Shown piece after piece: positions 1-8,322 of a DNA stretch of 64,000 nucleotides. The stretch comes from Paractinoplanes tereljensis (GTDB lineage Bacteria > Actinomycetota > Actinomycetes > Mycobacteriales > Micromonosporaceae), in contig NZ_BOMY01000046.1 in NCBI RefSeq assembly GCF_016862435.1, positions 124,001 to 188,000 on the forward strand, read 5' to 3'. Numbering within the stretch: position 1 is the first letter of the stretch; each line of letters starts with the position of its first letter. The notes below the pieces were generated by a model. The model made no database searches and had not been told where the DNA came from. It saw only the letters and a list, made by a program, of their open reading frames with translations. The position numbers and the translations under genes were made by a program.

Positions 1-1
1 C

Positions 2-1429
2 CTGCTCAAGACCGAGGCCGGCTTCGACGGTTACATCGTCTCCGACTTCGGCTCGGTGCACTCGACCGGCCCGTCCCTGGTCGGCGGCCTCGACCAGGAG
101 CTGAACCGGCCGCGTTTCTACACTCCGGCCAACATCGAGGCCGCGCTGGACGCCGGCCAGGTCTCGGTGGCACAGATCGACGCGGCGGCGCTGCGAGTGG
201 TGCGCGCTTACCTTGCGGCCGGTCTCTTCGATCACCCGCTGCCGGCCACCCCGTCGACAAGCACCTCCACCCCGGCCAACAAGGCGATCGCGCAGACCGT
301 CGCCGAGCGCGGTTCGGTGCTGCTGAAGAACGGCGGATCGATCCTGCCGCTGGCCGGTAGCGGCAAGAAGATCGCGGTGATCGGGCCGACCGCCTCGAAC
401 ACGCCGACCGGTGGGGTCAGCGCCGGCACGGTCTGTGCCGAGGGGCGCGGCACGTCGGCGGCCTGCCCCAACCCGGTGGCGCCGCTCGACGCGATCACCG
501 GCCGGGCCGCCGCGGCGGGCCAGACGGTCTCCTACGACAGCGGGGCCGACCCGGCCACGGCGGCGTCGATCGCGCGCGGCGCGGACGTCGCGGTGGTGTT
601 CGGTTACGCCAAGCAGGGCGAGTTCGCCGACCGCACGACCCTGGCGCTGGACGGCAACGGCGACGACCTGATCGCCGCGGTGGCGGCCGCGAACCCGAAC
701 ACGGTCGTCGTGCTGGAGACCGGCACCGCGACCACGATGCCGTGGCTCGCGAGCGTCAAGGGTGTCGTGCAGGCGTGGTACCCCGGTGACCAGCAGGGCA
801 CCGCCCTGGCCCGGTTGCTTTACGGCGACACCGACTTCACCGGCCGGCTCCCGATGACCTTCCCGAAGTCGCTGGCCGACACCCCGACGAACACTCCGGC
901 GCAGTACCCCGGCACGTTCGCCAACGGTTCCACCACCCGGCCGGCCGGCAGCACCGAGATCCGGCAGGTCAGTTACAGCGAGGGGCTCAAGGTCGGCTAC
1001 AAGTGGTACGACTCGCAGGCGATCGAGCCGCTCTTCCCGTTCGGCTACGGGTTGTCCTACACCAGCTTCGCCTACCAGAACCTGCGGGTCACCCCGCACC
1101 TGAAGGGCAAGCGCGGCACGGTGTCGGTCACCTTCGACGTGCGCAACACCGGTGCCCGCACCGGAACCGCGACCCCGCAGCTGTATCTCACGCTGCCGTC
1201 GGCCACCGGCGAACCGGGCAAGCGCCTCGTCGGATATGACCAGGTCACGCTGCGGCCGGGGCAGAGCACCCGGGTGCAGCTGACGATCGACGCGACCTCG
1301 CCGGACCGGCCGCTGAGCTTCTGGAACACCGCCGGGCACGCCTGGGACACCGCCGCCGGTGGTTACCAGGTGCAGGTCGGGGCCAGTTCCCGTGACCTGC
1401 CGCTGACCGGTTCCTTCACCGTCTCCTGA
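2..1429 (+). CDS. Secreted glycoside hydrolase family 3 (beta-glucosidase-like), 5' truncated
   Basis: Partial gene whose 5' end lies outside the window; the frame is open from base 2. The first residues read GFDGYIVSDFGSVH, the GH3 nucleophile motif, with the catalytic Asp encoded at about bases 44-46. So only the end of the N-terminal TIM-barrel domain is present. It is followed by the GH3 C-terminal alpha/beta sandwich (ERGSVLLKNGGSILPL, then VIGPTASNT) and the Fn3-like domain that closes many GH3 enzymes (PFGYGLSYTSFAYQNL near residue 345). Family members hydrolyse terminal non-reducing beta-glucosides or beta-xylosides. The substrate cannot be decided without the N-terminus, and secretion is only inferred. 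A tandem repeat and hairpin follow the stop codon. Confidence 0.9.
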   Translation: MLKTEAGFDGYIVSDFGSVHSTGPSLVGGLDQELNRPRFYTPANIEAALDAGQVSVAQIDAAALRVVRAYLAAGLFDHPLPATPSTSTSTPANKAIAQTVAERGSVLLKNGGSILPLAGSGKKIAVIGPTASNTPTGGVSAGTVCAEGRGTSAACPNPVAPLDAITGRAAAAGQTVSYDSGADPATAASIARGADVAVVFGYAKQGEFADRTTLALDGNGDDLIAAVAAANPNTVVVLETGTATTMPWLASVKGVVQAWYPGDQQGTALARLLYGDTDFTGRLPMTFPKSLADTPTNTPAQYPGTFANGSTTRPAGSTEIRQVSYSEGLKVGYKWYDSQAIEPLFPFGYGLSYTSFAYQNLRVTPHLKGKRGTVSVTFDVRNTGARTGTATPQLYLTLPSATGEPGKRLVGYDQVTLRPGQSTRVQLTIDATSPDRPLSFWNTAGHAWDTAAGGYQVQVGASSRDLPLTGSFTVS

Positions 1430-1433
1430 ACCA

Positions 1434-1461
1434 GGGCTTCCGGGTCTGGGCTTCCGGGTCT
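1434..1461. repeat. 14-bp tandem direct repeat
   Basis: GGGCTTCCGGGTCT occurs at 1434-1447 and again without a gap at 1448-1461, followed by a degenerate third copy (GGACTTCCGG). It lies in the short convergent intergenic region after the GH3 gene. Confidence 0.85.
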
Positions 1462-1464
1462 GGA

Positions 1465-1503
1465 CTTCCGGCCGGTTGGGATTGACTCCCGGCCGACCGG
1501 AAG
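1465..1503. terminator. Hairpin between convergent GH3 and MFS genes
   Basis: An imperfect GC-rich inverted repeat pairs CTTCCGG at 1465 with CCGGAAG ending at 1503, with additional GGCCGG/CCGGCC pairing inside. There is no T-tract, which is common for actinomycete terminators. Its position between convergent stop codons suggests bidirectional termination. Confidence 0.55.
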
Positions 1504-1510
1504 CTCGGCG

Positions 1511-3037
1511 TCAGTGAACCGCCGGCTCATCATCCGGCACCACCGGCGACTCGGCCAGGGAGGTGGCGGGGGCGGGAGTGGCGGTCGGCCGCAGGATCGA
1601 CACCGCGACGATGGCCGCCGCGACCCCGCCCACCACTCCGACCAGCGCGGTCATCGAGAGAGCGTCCACAAAGGCATTCCGGGCGAGCTGGGCCAGGGCG
1701 GCGTCGCCGGTCTGGGCCGCGATCCGCAGGGCGTCACCGATCGACTCCCGCGCCTGCCCGACGACGTCGGACGGCATCGACGCCCGATATGCCGTGGCGA
1801 GCACGCTGCCCAGCACGGCCACGCTCAGTGCCGCACCGACCTGCTGGACGGTGTCGTTGACGGCCGAGCCGACCCCGGCCCGCTCCGGTGGCAACGCGCC
1901 GAGCAGCGTGCCGACCGCGGCCGGCCCGGCCACGCCGCTGCCGGCGCCCATCACGACCATCGCGACGGCCAGGTGGGCGAAGCCGTCGCCCGGCTCGAGC
2001 ATGGCGATCACCCCGAACCCGGCCGCCATCAGCAGCAGGCCGCTGGCAAGCGCGGCGCGGGCACCGAACTTCTTGTCGACGACCACGCCGAGGCCGTTGC
2101 AGATCATCGTGGTGACGATCATCGGGATGAAGGCGAGGCCGGCCTTCGCCGGTTCGTAGCCGAGGACGAACTGTAGATATTGCGTGAGGGCGAGCAGCAT
2201 GCCGCCGGCCGAGAAGGACAACAGCACGACCGAGAGGCTGGCACCGGCGAAGTTGCGGTTGCGGAACAGGCTGAGCGGCAGCATCGGCTCGGCCACCCGC
2301 CGCTCCCAGAGGGCGAACGCGGTCAGCGCGATCACGGCCACGACGAACCCGCCGACGGTCTGGGCGGAGGACCAGCCCTCCTTGGCTGAGTTGATGACAC
2401 CCCAGACCAGGGCGGTCGTGCCGACCATCGAGAGCAGCGCACCGAGCACGTCGGGCCGGCCGGCCGGGCCTCGCGACTCCGGAATGATCAGCAGCGCCGC
2501 CACGATGCCGAGCACGGCGATCGGGATGTTCATCAGGAAGACCGAACCCCACCAGAAGTGCTGCAGCAGCAGACCACCGGCGGCCGGGCCGCCGAGCGCG
2601 CCGAGCATCAGCACCGAGGTCCAGATGGCGATGGCCTTCTTGCGCTCCTCGTCGTCGAAGACCGTGGTGAGGATCGAGAGCGTGCCCGGCATCAGGAACG
2701 CGGCGCCGACGCCCATCAGGCCGCGGACCGCGATCAGCTGACCGGAGGTCTGGCTGAGGGTGGCGAGCACCGAGGCGCCACCGAACACGATCAGGCCGAT
2801 GACCAGGCCGCGGCGCCGGCCGAAGCGGTCGGAGAGGCTGCCGGCGATGAGCAGCACGCCGGCGAAAACCAGGATGTAGGAGTCGATGATCCATTGGATG
2901 TCGGACGAACTGGCGCCCAGATCGCGGATCAGCGACGGGATGGCGATGTTGAGCACCATGTTGTCGATGACGACGACGAGGAGGCTCAGGCACAGCACGC
3001 CGAGGATCAACCAGCGGCGCGGATTCCGATCAGGCAT
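1511..3037 (-). CDS. MFS drug:proton antiporter, DHA2 (EmrB/QacA) family
   Basis: A 508-residue integral membrane protein with about 14 hydrophobic segments. Early motifs are VVVIDNMVLNIAIPSL (motif D1-like) in TM1 and SLSDRFGRRRGLVIG (motif A) between TM2 and TM3. These are typical of the 14-TM DHA2 exporters that expel lipophilic drugs, dyes or natural products in exchange for protons. The start at 3037 (MPDRNPRRW) is preferred over an upstream GTG at 3166 because GAGGGA lies 7 bases before the ATG and the longer form would run through the regulator's promoter and operator. It is transcribed away from the TetR gene at 3124, which probably represses it through the 31-bp palindrome just upstream. 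The substrate is unknown. Confidence 0.92.
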   Translation of the reverse strand: MPDRNPRRWLILGVLCLSLLVVVIDNMVLNIAIPSLIRDLGASSSDIQWIIDSYILVFAGVLLIAGSLSDRFGRRRGLVIGLIVFGGASVLATLSQTSGQLIAVRGLMGVGAAFLMPGTLSILTTVFDDEERKKAIAIWTSVLMLGALGGPAAGGLLLQHFWWGSVFLMNIPIAVLGIVAALLIIPESRGPAGRPDVLGALLSMVGTTALVWGVINSAKEGWSSAQTVGGFVVAVIALTAFALWERRVAEPMLPLSLFRNRNFAGASLSVVLLSFSAGGMLLALTQYLQFVLGYEPAKAGLAFIPMIVTTMICNGLGVVVDKKFGARAALASGLLLMAAGFGVIAMLEPGDGFAHLAVAMVVMGAGSGVAGPAAVGTLLGALPPERAGVGSAVNDTVQQVGAALSVAVLGSVLATAYRASMPSDVVGQARESIGDALRIAAQTGDAALAQLARNAFVDALSMTALVGVVGGVAAAIVAVSILRPTATPAPATSLAESPVVPDDEPAVH

Positions 3038-3050
3038 GGGGGCTTCCCTC

Positions 3051-3081
3051 GTACGCTGTTCGAGTGACTCGCACACCGTAC
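3051..3081. promoter_or_regulatory. 31-bp near-perfect palindrome, candidate TetR operator
   Basis: Bases 3051-3081 form an inverted repeat centred on 3066. The arms GTACGcTGTtCGAGT and ACTCGcACAcCGTAC match at 13 of 15 positions. It lies in the 86-bp divergent region between the MFS pump and its TetR regulator, where an autoregulatory operator is expected. A related half-like sequence (CGCACGCTGTACGA) sits about 15 bases further towards tetR. Confidence 0.7.
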
Positions 3082-3123
3082 CATCGACGTCGCACGCTGT
3101 ACGACCCTCGATAGACTGACGCC

Positions 3124-3858
3124 ATGGCGGAGCTCTTTTTCGACTCGGTGTGGCTGCGTCCACCAACGCGCAAGCGGGCCGGTCAGCCCACGCTCGACCG
3201 TGACCAGATCGTGCGAGCCGCGATGGAGCTGCTCGACGCCGACGGCCCGGCCGGCCTGAGCATGCGCCGCCTCGGCACCCACCTCGGTGCCGGCGCCACC
3301 TCGCTCTACTGGCACGTGGCGAACAAGGACGACCTGCTCGAGCTCGCCATCGACGAGGTGCTGGGCGAGATCTACGTCCCCGAGCCCGGCGACACCGACT
3401 GGCGGATGGCCTTGTCGGTGCTGGCCAACGGCATGCGCACCGCGATCCTGCGGCACTCCTGGGTGATCGGCCTGCTCGGCACGAAACCCACCCTCGGGCC
3501 CAACGCCATGCGGATGGGCGAGCGCAGCGTCGCGCTGCTCACCGCGGCCGGCTTCACCGGCATGGAGGTCTCCTACGTCAGCTCGGTGATCCACGCGCAC
3601 GCGCTCGGCTCGGCCACCACCCAGGCCGCGGTCGCGACCGCGACGAAAAAAGCCGGCCGCACGTTCGAGCAGATGGCCGACGAACTGGAGCCGATGCTCG
3701 AGCGGCTCAGTGCTGACAACCCGCGCTACGACAAGTGGCGCAAGGAAAATGTGGTGATCGCCGATCCGGACACGATGTGGAGCGACAGCTTCGCCTTCGG
3801 ACTGGAACGGATTCTCGACGGCCTGGAAACGTGGCTGGCCGCCGGAAAGCCGGCCTGA
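3124..3858 (+). CDS. TetR family transcriptional regulator
   Basis: A 244-residue protein. The N-terminal helix-turn-helix spans about residues 23-68 (LDRDQIVRAAMELLDADG, then MRRLGTHLGAG and LYWHVANKDDLLE). The ligand-binding domain behind it fits the TetR_C family found with tetracycline-type regulators. It is divergent from the DHA2 pump with a palindromic operator between them, so the likely role is ligand-relieved repression of the pump and of itself. The next gene, an acetyltransferase, starts 3 bases after the stop and may be cotranscribed. The inducer is unknown. Confidence 0.92.
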   Translation: MAELFFDSVWLRPPTRKRAGQPTLDRDQIVRAAMELLDADGPAGLSMRRLGTHLGAGATSLYWHVANKDDLLELAIDEVLGEIYVPEPGDTDWRMALSVLANGMRTAILRHSWVIGLLGTKPTLGPNAMRMGERSVALLTAAGFTGMEVSYVSSVIHAHALGSATTQAAVATATKKAGRTFEQMADELEPMLERLSADNPRYDKWRKENVVIADPDTMWSDSFAFGLERILDGLETWLAAGKPA

Positions 3859-3860
3859 AA

Positions 3861-4379
3861 GTGATCATCCGCGACGCCGGCGAGCACGATGCGGCCGCCT
3901 GCGCGGCCATCTACCGGCCGTACGTTTTGGGCACCGCCGTCAGCTTCGAGCTCGAGCCGCCGTCCGAGTCGGAAATGGCCGACCGGATCCGGGAGGCGGC
4001 AAGCACACACGCCTGGCTGGTCGCCGAGGTGGACGGCGAGGTCGCGGGTTACGCCTACGCCCGGCCGTTCGCGGCCCGCGAGGCCTACCGCTGGTCGTGC
4101 GAGACCAGCGTCTACCTGTCGTCGGCCCGGCATCGCACCGGCCTCGGCCGATCTCTCTACCGCGTGCTGCTCGGTCGCCTCGCCGAGCGTGGGTTCCGGG
4201 TCGCGGTGGCCAAGATGACGCTGCCCAACCCGGCGAGCGAGGGCCTGCACGCCGCGCTGGGTTTCCAGCCGGTCGGCGTGCATCGCCGGATCGGTTTCAA
4301 GCACGGCGCCTGGCACGACGTCGCCATCAGCCAGCTGGATCTGGCCACCGGCGAGGACCCACCCGTCGAGCCGCGCTGA
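3861..4379 (+). CDS. GNAT acetyltransferase, phosphinothricin acetyltransferase-like
   Basis: A 172-residue single-domain GNAT. It opens with VIIRDAGEHDAAACAAIYRPYV and has the SFELEPPSESEMADRI segment typical of the Pat/Bar/YwnH group. The acetyl-CoA loop is around RHRTGLGRSLYR (about residue 95), and the C-terminus carries ALGFQPVGVHRRIGFKHG, a hallmark of this subfamily. Members N-acetylate phosphinothricin, methionine sulfoximine/sulfone or related amines. The GTG at 3861 is chosen because an upstream start would overlap tetR extensively and the family begins with a short I-R-x-A strand. Downstream of a drug pump and its regulator it may contribute to detoxification, but that is inference. 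Confidence 0.85.
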   Translation: MIIRDAGEHDAAACAAIYRPYVLGTAVSFELEPPSESEMADRIREAASTHAWLVAEVDGEVAGYAYARPFAAREAYRWSCETSVYLSSARHRTGLGRSLYRVLLGRLAERGFRVAVAKMTLPNPASEGLHAALGFQPVGVHRRIGFKHGAWHDVAISQLDLATGEDPPVEPR

Positions 4380-4389
4380 CGGGTGGGTC
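4356..4389. terminator. Bidirectional hairpin terminator
   Basis: A perfect 12-bp inverted repeat: GACCCACCCGTC at 4356-4367 and GACGGGTGGGTC at 4378-4389, with a 10-base loop. It overlaps the last codons and stop of the acetyltransferase gene and lies 9 bases beyond the sdhB stop on the other strand, so it can serve both convergent units. There is no T-tract. Confidence 0.7.
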
Positions 4390-4397
4390 GTTGCCGA

Positions 4398-5405
4398 TCA
4401 GTGGCCCTTGGTGTCTTTCTCCGTGGCCTTTTCGGTGGGCGGCGGGGTGTAGTTGAGGTGGTCGAGCGGGAGCGGGAACTCCTGGTCGTCACCGAACGGC
4501 GACGGGCCACCCTGCGTCGGCAGGGCAAGCTCGGCGACGTCCATCCGGCCGTCGTCGCGGACCCGCGCGCCCTCGGCCGGACGGGCCTGGGTGAACGGTG
4601 TGCCCGCGGTGTGCACCGACGGCACGGCGCCGGCGTGGGCCGGCTCGTCCAGCTGGTCGCGCCGGAAGATCTTGCGGCCGAGCCAGACCAGCGGGTCGTA
4701 GCGGCGGTCGACGACGCGTTCCTTCATCGGGATGATCGCGTTGTCAGTGATCTTGATGTGCTCGGGGCAGACCTCGGTGCAGCACTTGGTGATGTTGCAG
4801 AATCCGAGACCCTGCTCGGCCTGTGCGTAATCCTTGCGGTCGGTGCGCGCGTCGAGCGGATGCATGTCGAGCTCGGCGGCCCGGATGAAGAACCGCGGAC
4901 CGGAGAAGGCCGCCTTGTTCTCCTCGTGGTCGCGCACCACGTGGCAGGTGTTCTGGCAGAGGAAGCACTCGATGCACTTGCGGAACTCCTGCGAGCGCTC
5001 GACGTCGACCTGCTTCATCCGGTATTGACCCGGGGCCACCCCGGCCGGCGGGGCGAACGCCGGGGTCTCGCGCGCCTTCTCATAGTTGAAGCTGACGTCG
5101 GTGACCAGGTCGCGGATGATCGGGAAGGTCCGCAGCGGCGTGATGGTGACCGTCTCGTCCTCTTCGAACGTGGACATCCGGGTCATGCAGCCGAGCTTCG
5201 GCTTACCGTTGATCTCCATCGAGCAGGAGCCGCACTTGCCGGCCTTGCAGTTCCACCGGCAGGCCAGGTCGGGTGTCTGGGTGGCCTGCAGCCGGTGGAT
5301 GATGTCGAGCACGACCTCGCCCTCGTTGACCTCGACGTCGTAGTCCTGGATGTCGCCGCCCGACTCGTCGCCGCGCCAGACCCGGAAGTGACGTTTGGTG
5401 CCCAT
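4398..5405 (-). CDS. sdhB: Succinate dehydrogenase iron-sulfur subunit
   Basis: Iron-sulfur subunit that carries electrons from the flavoprotein to the membrane anchor in complex II. The 2Fe-2S ligands are C53, C58, C61 and C73 (C-x4-C-x2-C-x11-C). The second domain has CIECFLCQNTC (C144, C147, C150, C154) and a further cluster C203/C208/C209/C213 for the 4Fe-4S and 3Fe-4S centres. At 335 residues it is about 80 longer than typical Sdh1-type subunits. The extra C-terminus after about residue 250 is Pro/Asp/Glu-rich and looks disordered. It is last in the operon anchor-sdhA-sdhB, the same order as mycobacterial Rv0249c-Rv0247c. The start codon overlaps the sdhA stop by one base (TAATG). Confidence 0.94.
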   Translation of the reverse strand: MGTKRHFRVWRGDESGGDIQDYDVEVNEGEVVLDIIHRLQATQTPDLACRWNCKAGKCGSCSMEINGKPKLGCMTRMSTFEEDETVTITPLRTFPIIRDLVTDVSFNYEKARETPAFAPPAGVAPGQYRMKQVDVERSQEFRKCIECFLCQNTCHVVRDHEENKAAFSGPRFFIRAAELDMHPLDARTDRKDYAQAEQGLGFCNITKCCTEVCPEHIKITDNAIIPMKERVVDRRYDPLVWLGRKIFRRDQLDEPAHAGAVPSVHTAGTPFTQARPAEGARVRDDGRMDVAELALPTQGGPSPFGDDQEFPLPLDHLNYTPPPTEKATEKDTKGH

Positions 5406-7309
5406 TACTTCGCCTCCAGCGCGTCGAACTCGGTCAGCTCATCGTCGGTCAGGTATTTCGACAACTCGGTGCGCTCGAACAGGGAGATCAGCTCGCCGCG
5501 CATCTTCGGCAGCGGCTTGCGCTCCAGGTGCACGTCGCCGGACTTGTCGAGCGAGCAGACCAGGTTGACCTTCCGCCATTGCGGGTTCATCCCCGGGAAG
5601 TCTTCCCGGGTGTGGCCGCCGCGCGATTCCTCGCGCTCCAGCGCGGCCTTGGCCGTGCACTCCGAGACGACAAGCATGTTGCGCAGGTCGAGAGCGAGAT
5701 GCCAGCCCGGGTTGTAGCGCCGGCCGCCGACCGCGCCGACGTTGGTGACCCGCTGCTTGATCTCTTGGAGCCGCTTGAGGGCGTCGGTCAGCTCGCCGGC
5801 CCGCCGGATGATGCCGACCAGGTCGCCCATCACCGCCTGCAGGTCCTGCTGCAATGTGTACGGGTTTTCGCCGCTCTGCCGGTTGAGCGGAGCCAGCGCC
5901 ACGTCGAGTGCGGCCTCGACGTCGGCCGTGGCGACCTTGGGCCGCTTGGCCAGCGCGTCGACATAGGCGGACGCGTGCTCGCCGGCCCGCTTGCCGAAGA
6001 CCAGCAGGTCGGAGAGCGAGTTGCCGCCGAGCCGGTTGGAGCCGTGCATGCCGCCGGACACCTCACCGGCCGCGAACAGGCCGGTCACCGTGCCGGACGC
6101 GGCCGCCGAGTCGGGGTCGACCTCGACGCCACCCATCACGTAGTGACAGGTCGGGCCGACCTCCATCGGCTGCTTGGTGATGTCGACGTCGGCCAGTTCC
6201 TTGAACTGGTGGTGCATCGACGGCAACCGCTTGATGATCTTCTCGGCCGGCATCCGGGTCGAGACGTCCAGGTAGACGCCGCCGGCCTTGGTGCCGCGGC
6301 CCTCCTTGACCTCGTTGTTGATCGCGCGGGCGACCTCGTCGCGGGGGAGCAGCTCAGGCGGGCGACGGTTGTTGTCGGGATCGTCGTACCACCGGTCGGC
6401 TTCCTCCTCGGTATCCGCGTACTGCTTGCGGAAGACGTCGGGGACGTAGTTGAACATGAACCGCTTGCCGTCGGAGTTGCGCAGCACGCCGCCGTCGCCC
6501 CGGACCGACTCGGTGACCAGGATGCCCTTGACGCTGGGCGGCCACACCATGCCGGTCGGGTGGAACTGCAGGAACTCCATGTTGATCAGCGTGGCGCCGG
6601 CCCGCAGCGCGAGCGCGTGGCCGTCCCCGGTGTACTCCCAGGAGTTCGAGGTCACCTTGTAGCTGCGGCCGACGCCGCCGGTCGCGAGCACCACGGCGGG
6701 CGCCTCGAGCAGCAGGAACTCACCGGACTCGCGGTAGTAGCCGAACGCGCCGGCCACCTGGTCACCGTCGAGCAGCAGCTCGGTGATGGTGGTCTCGGCG
6801 AAGACCTTGATCTTCGCGTCGTAGCTGCCGGTCTCGGCGAAGTCTTCCTGCTGGAGCGAGACGATCTTCTGCTGCAGGGTGCGGATCAGCTCGAGGCCGG
6901 TGCGGTCGCCGACGTGCGCGAGCCGCGGGTACTCGTGGCCGCCGAAGTTGCGCTGCGAGATCTTGCCGTCCTTGGTGCGGTCGAACAGCGCACCGTAGGT
7001 CTCCAGCTCCCAGATGCGTTCCGGCGCCTCCTTGGCGTGCAGCTCGGCCATCCGGAAATTGTTCAGGAACTTGCCGCCGCGCATGGTGTCCCGGAAGTGC
7101 ACCATCCAGTTGTCTTTGGAGTTCACGTTGCCCATCGCGGCAGCCGCGCCGCCCTCGGCCATCACCGTGTGCGCCTTGCCGAACAGCGACTTCGAGATGA
7201 TCGCCGTCCGCTTTCCGGCGAGCCGGGCTTCGATCGCCGCGCGCAGGCCGGCGCCGCCGGCACCGATCACGACGACGTCATAGTGGTGTCGTTCGATTCG
7301 GGTGGTCAT
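5405..7309 (-). CDS. sdhA: Succinate dehydrogenase flavoprotein subunit
   Basis: A 634-residue FAD subunit that oxidises succinate to fumarate. Visible features are the dinucleotide-binding motif VVVIGAGGAGLRAA near residue 13, AHTVMAEGG with H47 as the expected covalent FAD attachment site, the active-site segment EFLQFHPTG, and GGMHGSNRLGGNSLSDLLVFG near the C-terminal FAD contact. Length fits the actinobacterial Sdh1 class (about 620-640). It lies 14 bases downstream of the membrane anchor gene and overlaps sdhB by one base, so the three genes form one transcript, probably controlled from the region upstream of 8130. Confidence 0.96.
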   Translation of the reverse strand: MTTRIERHHYDVVVIGAGGAGLRAAIEARLAGKRTAIISKSLFGKAHTVMAEGGAAAAMGNVNSKDNWMVHFRDTMRGGKFLNNFRMAELHAKEAPERIWELETYGALFDRTKDGKISQRNFGGHEYPRLAHVGDRTGLELIRTLQQKIVSLQQEDFAETGSYDAKIKVFAETTITELLLDGDQVAGAFGYYRESGEFLLLEAPAVVLATGGVGRSYKVTSNSWEYTGDGHALALRAGATLINMEFLQFHPTGMVWPPSVKGILVTESVRGDGGVLRNSDGKRFMFNYVPDVFRKQYADTEEEADRWYDDPDNNRRPPELLPRDEVARAINNEVKEGRGTKAGGVYLDVSTRMPAEKIIKRLPSMHHQFKELADVDITKQPMEVGPTCHYVMGGVEVDPDSAAASGTVTGLFAAGEVSGGMHGSNRLGGNSLSDLLVFGKRAGEHASAYVDALAKRPKVATADVEAALDVALAPLNRQSGENPYTLQQDLQAVMGDLVGIIRRAGELTDALKRLQEIKQRVTNVGAVGGRRYNPGWHLALDLRNMLVVSECTAKAALEREESRGGHTREDFPGMNPQWRKVNLVCSLDKSGDVHLERKPLPKMRGELISLFERTELSKYLTDDELTEFDALEAK

Positions 7310-7323
7310 CGCTCAGCTCCCTT

Positions 7324-8130
7324 TCAGCCCACGAACCGCAGGTCGGGGAACCAGTCGGCGGCAACCGCCATGACGTAGAAATCGGTCAGCGCGAGCGTGC
7401 CCAGAGTGATCCAGGCCAGCAGCATGTGCCGGGTGTTCAGCTTGGACACGAAGGTCCAGAAGCGGTAGCGCACCGGGTGGGCGGAGAAGTGCTTGAGCCG
7501 CCCGCCGGCGATGTGCCGGCACGAGTGGCAGGACAGCGTGTAGAGCCAGAGCATCACCACGTTGCCGACCAGGACGATGTTGCCGAGCCCGAAGCCGAAC
7601 CCGTTACCGCTGTGGAACGCGCGAATCGCGTCCCACGTGTTGATCAGCGAGATGATCCCGGCCGCGTAGAACGCGTAGCGGTGGATGTTCTGGAAGATCA
7701 GCGGGAAGCGGGTCTCACCCGAGTATTTCTGGTGCGCATCGGGCACGGCACAGGCCGGCGGCGACAACCAGAACGCCCGGTAATAGGCCTTGCGGTAGTA
7801 ATAGCAGGTAAGGCGGAACAGCAGCAGGAACGGCAGGGTGAACGCCGCTTCCGGAATCAACCAGAACGACGGCAGTGGGGTGCCGAACTCGGCCGACCCC
7901 TCCACGCATCGGTCGGTGATGCACGGTGAGTAGAACGGCGTGAGGTAGTGGAACTCGTCGACGTAATACCACTTGTGCATGAAGACGCGGACGGTCGCGT
8001 AGGTGACCCATGCCGCTAGCCCCACAAAGGTGATGAGTGGGGGGAACCACCACCGGTCAGTACGCAACGTCTTCGCCGCGATCGCTGCGCGTGCGCGTCC
8101 AGCGTCCGGCCTCGTTGCCGTCGTCGTCAT
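7324..8130 (-). CDS. sdhC: Succinate dehydrogenase membrane anchor, Sdh1/Rv0249c type
   Basis: A 268-residue membrane protein with about five hydrophobic segments (for example PPLITFVGLAAWVTYATV near residue 30 and NIVLVGNVVMLWLYTLSC near 185). It anchors the SdhAB head and passes electrons to menaquinone. It has the unusual long single-subunit form of actinobacterial Sdh1 anchors rather than a short SdhC/SdhD pair. Conserved-looking His and Cys residues include the QNIHRYAF and SCHSCRHIAGG segments, plausible haem ligands. It is the first gene of the operon. The ATG at 8130 follows AGGGAGAACGA, a good ribosome binding site. A CRP/GlxR-like site lies about 70 bases upstream. Confidence 0.88.
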   Translation of the reverse strand: MTTTATRPDAGRARAAIAAKTLRTDRWWFPPLITFVGLAAWVTYATVRVFMHKWYYVDEFHYLTPFYSPCITDRCVEGSAEFGTPLPSFWLIPEAAFTLPFLLLFRLTCYYYRKAYYRAFWLSPPACAVPDAHQKYSGETRFPLIFQNIHRYAFYAAGIISLINTWDAIRAFHSGNGFGFGLGNIVLVGNVVMLWLYTLSCHSCRHIAGGRLKHFSAHPVRYRFWTFVSKLNTRHMLLAWITLGTLALTDFYVMAVAADWFPDLRFVG

Positions 8131-8200
8131 TCGTTCTCCCTGACGTGCCTGTCATGTGACCCGGCTGTTAACGGGCGAGGCCCACCAGCCGCCATGCCTG

Positions 8201-8216
8201 CGTGATGTGGGGCACA
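8201..8216. promoter_or_regulatory. Candidate CRP/GlxR-type binding site upstream of sdh operon
   Basis: CGTGA-TGTGGG-GCACA matches the actinobacterial GlxR/CRP consensus TGTGA-N6-TCACA at 8 of 10 defined positions. It is centred about 78 bases upstream of the sdhC start. In Corynebacterium GlxR is known to regulate sdhCAB. Binding here is inferred. Confidence 0.4.
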
Positions 8217-8322
8217 CGTTACGCCGGGGGTCAGACGGTTTGCGGCTCAGGGATGGGGTCTAGGTCACAAATTCGAGCCCCGCTCGCATCGACGCGGACA
8301 AACGGGATAGTGGATCTTGAGG

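Noticed and set aside
5528-7378. 616-codon plus-strand frame opposite sdhA
   Set aside because: Antisense shadow of a gene with unambiguous flavoprotein motifs.
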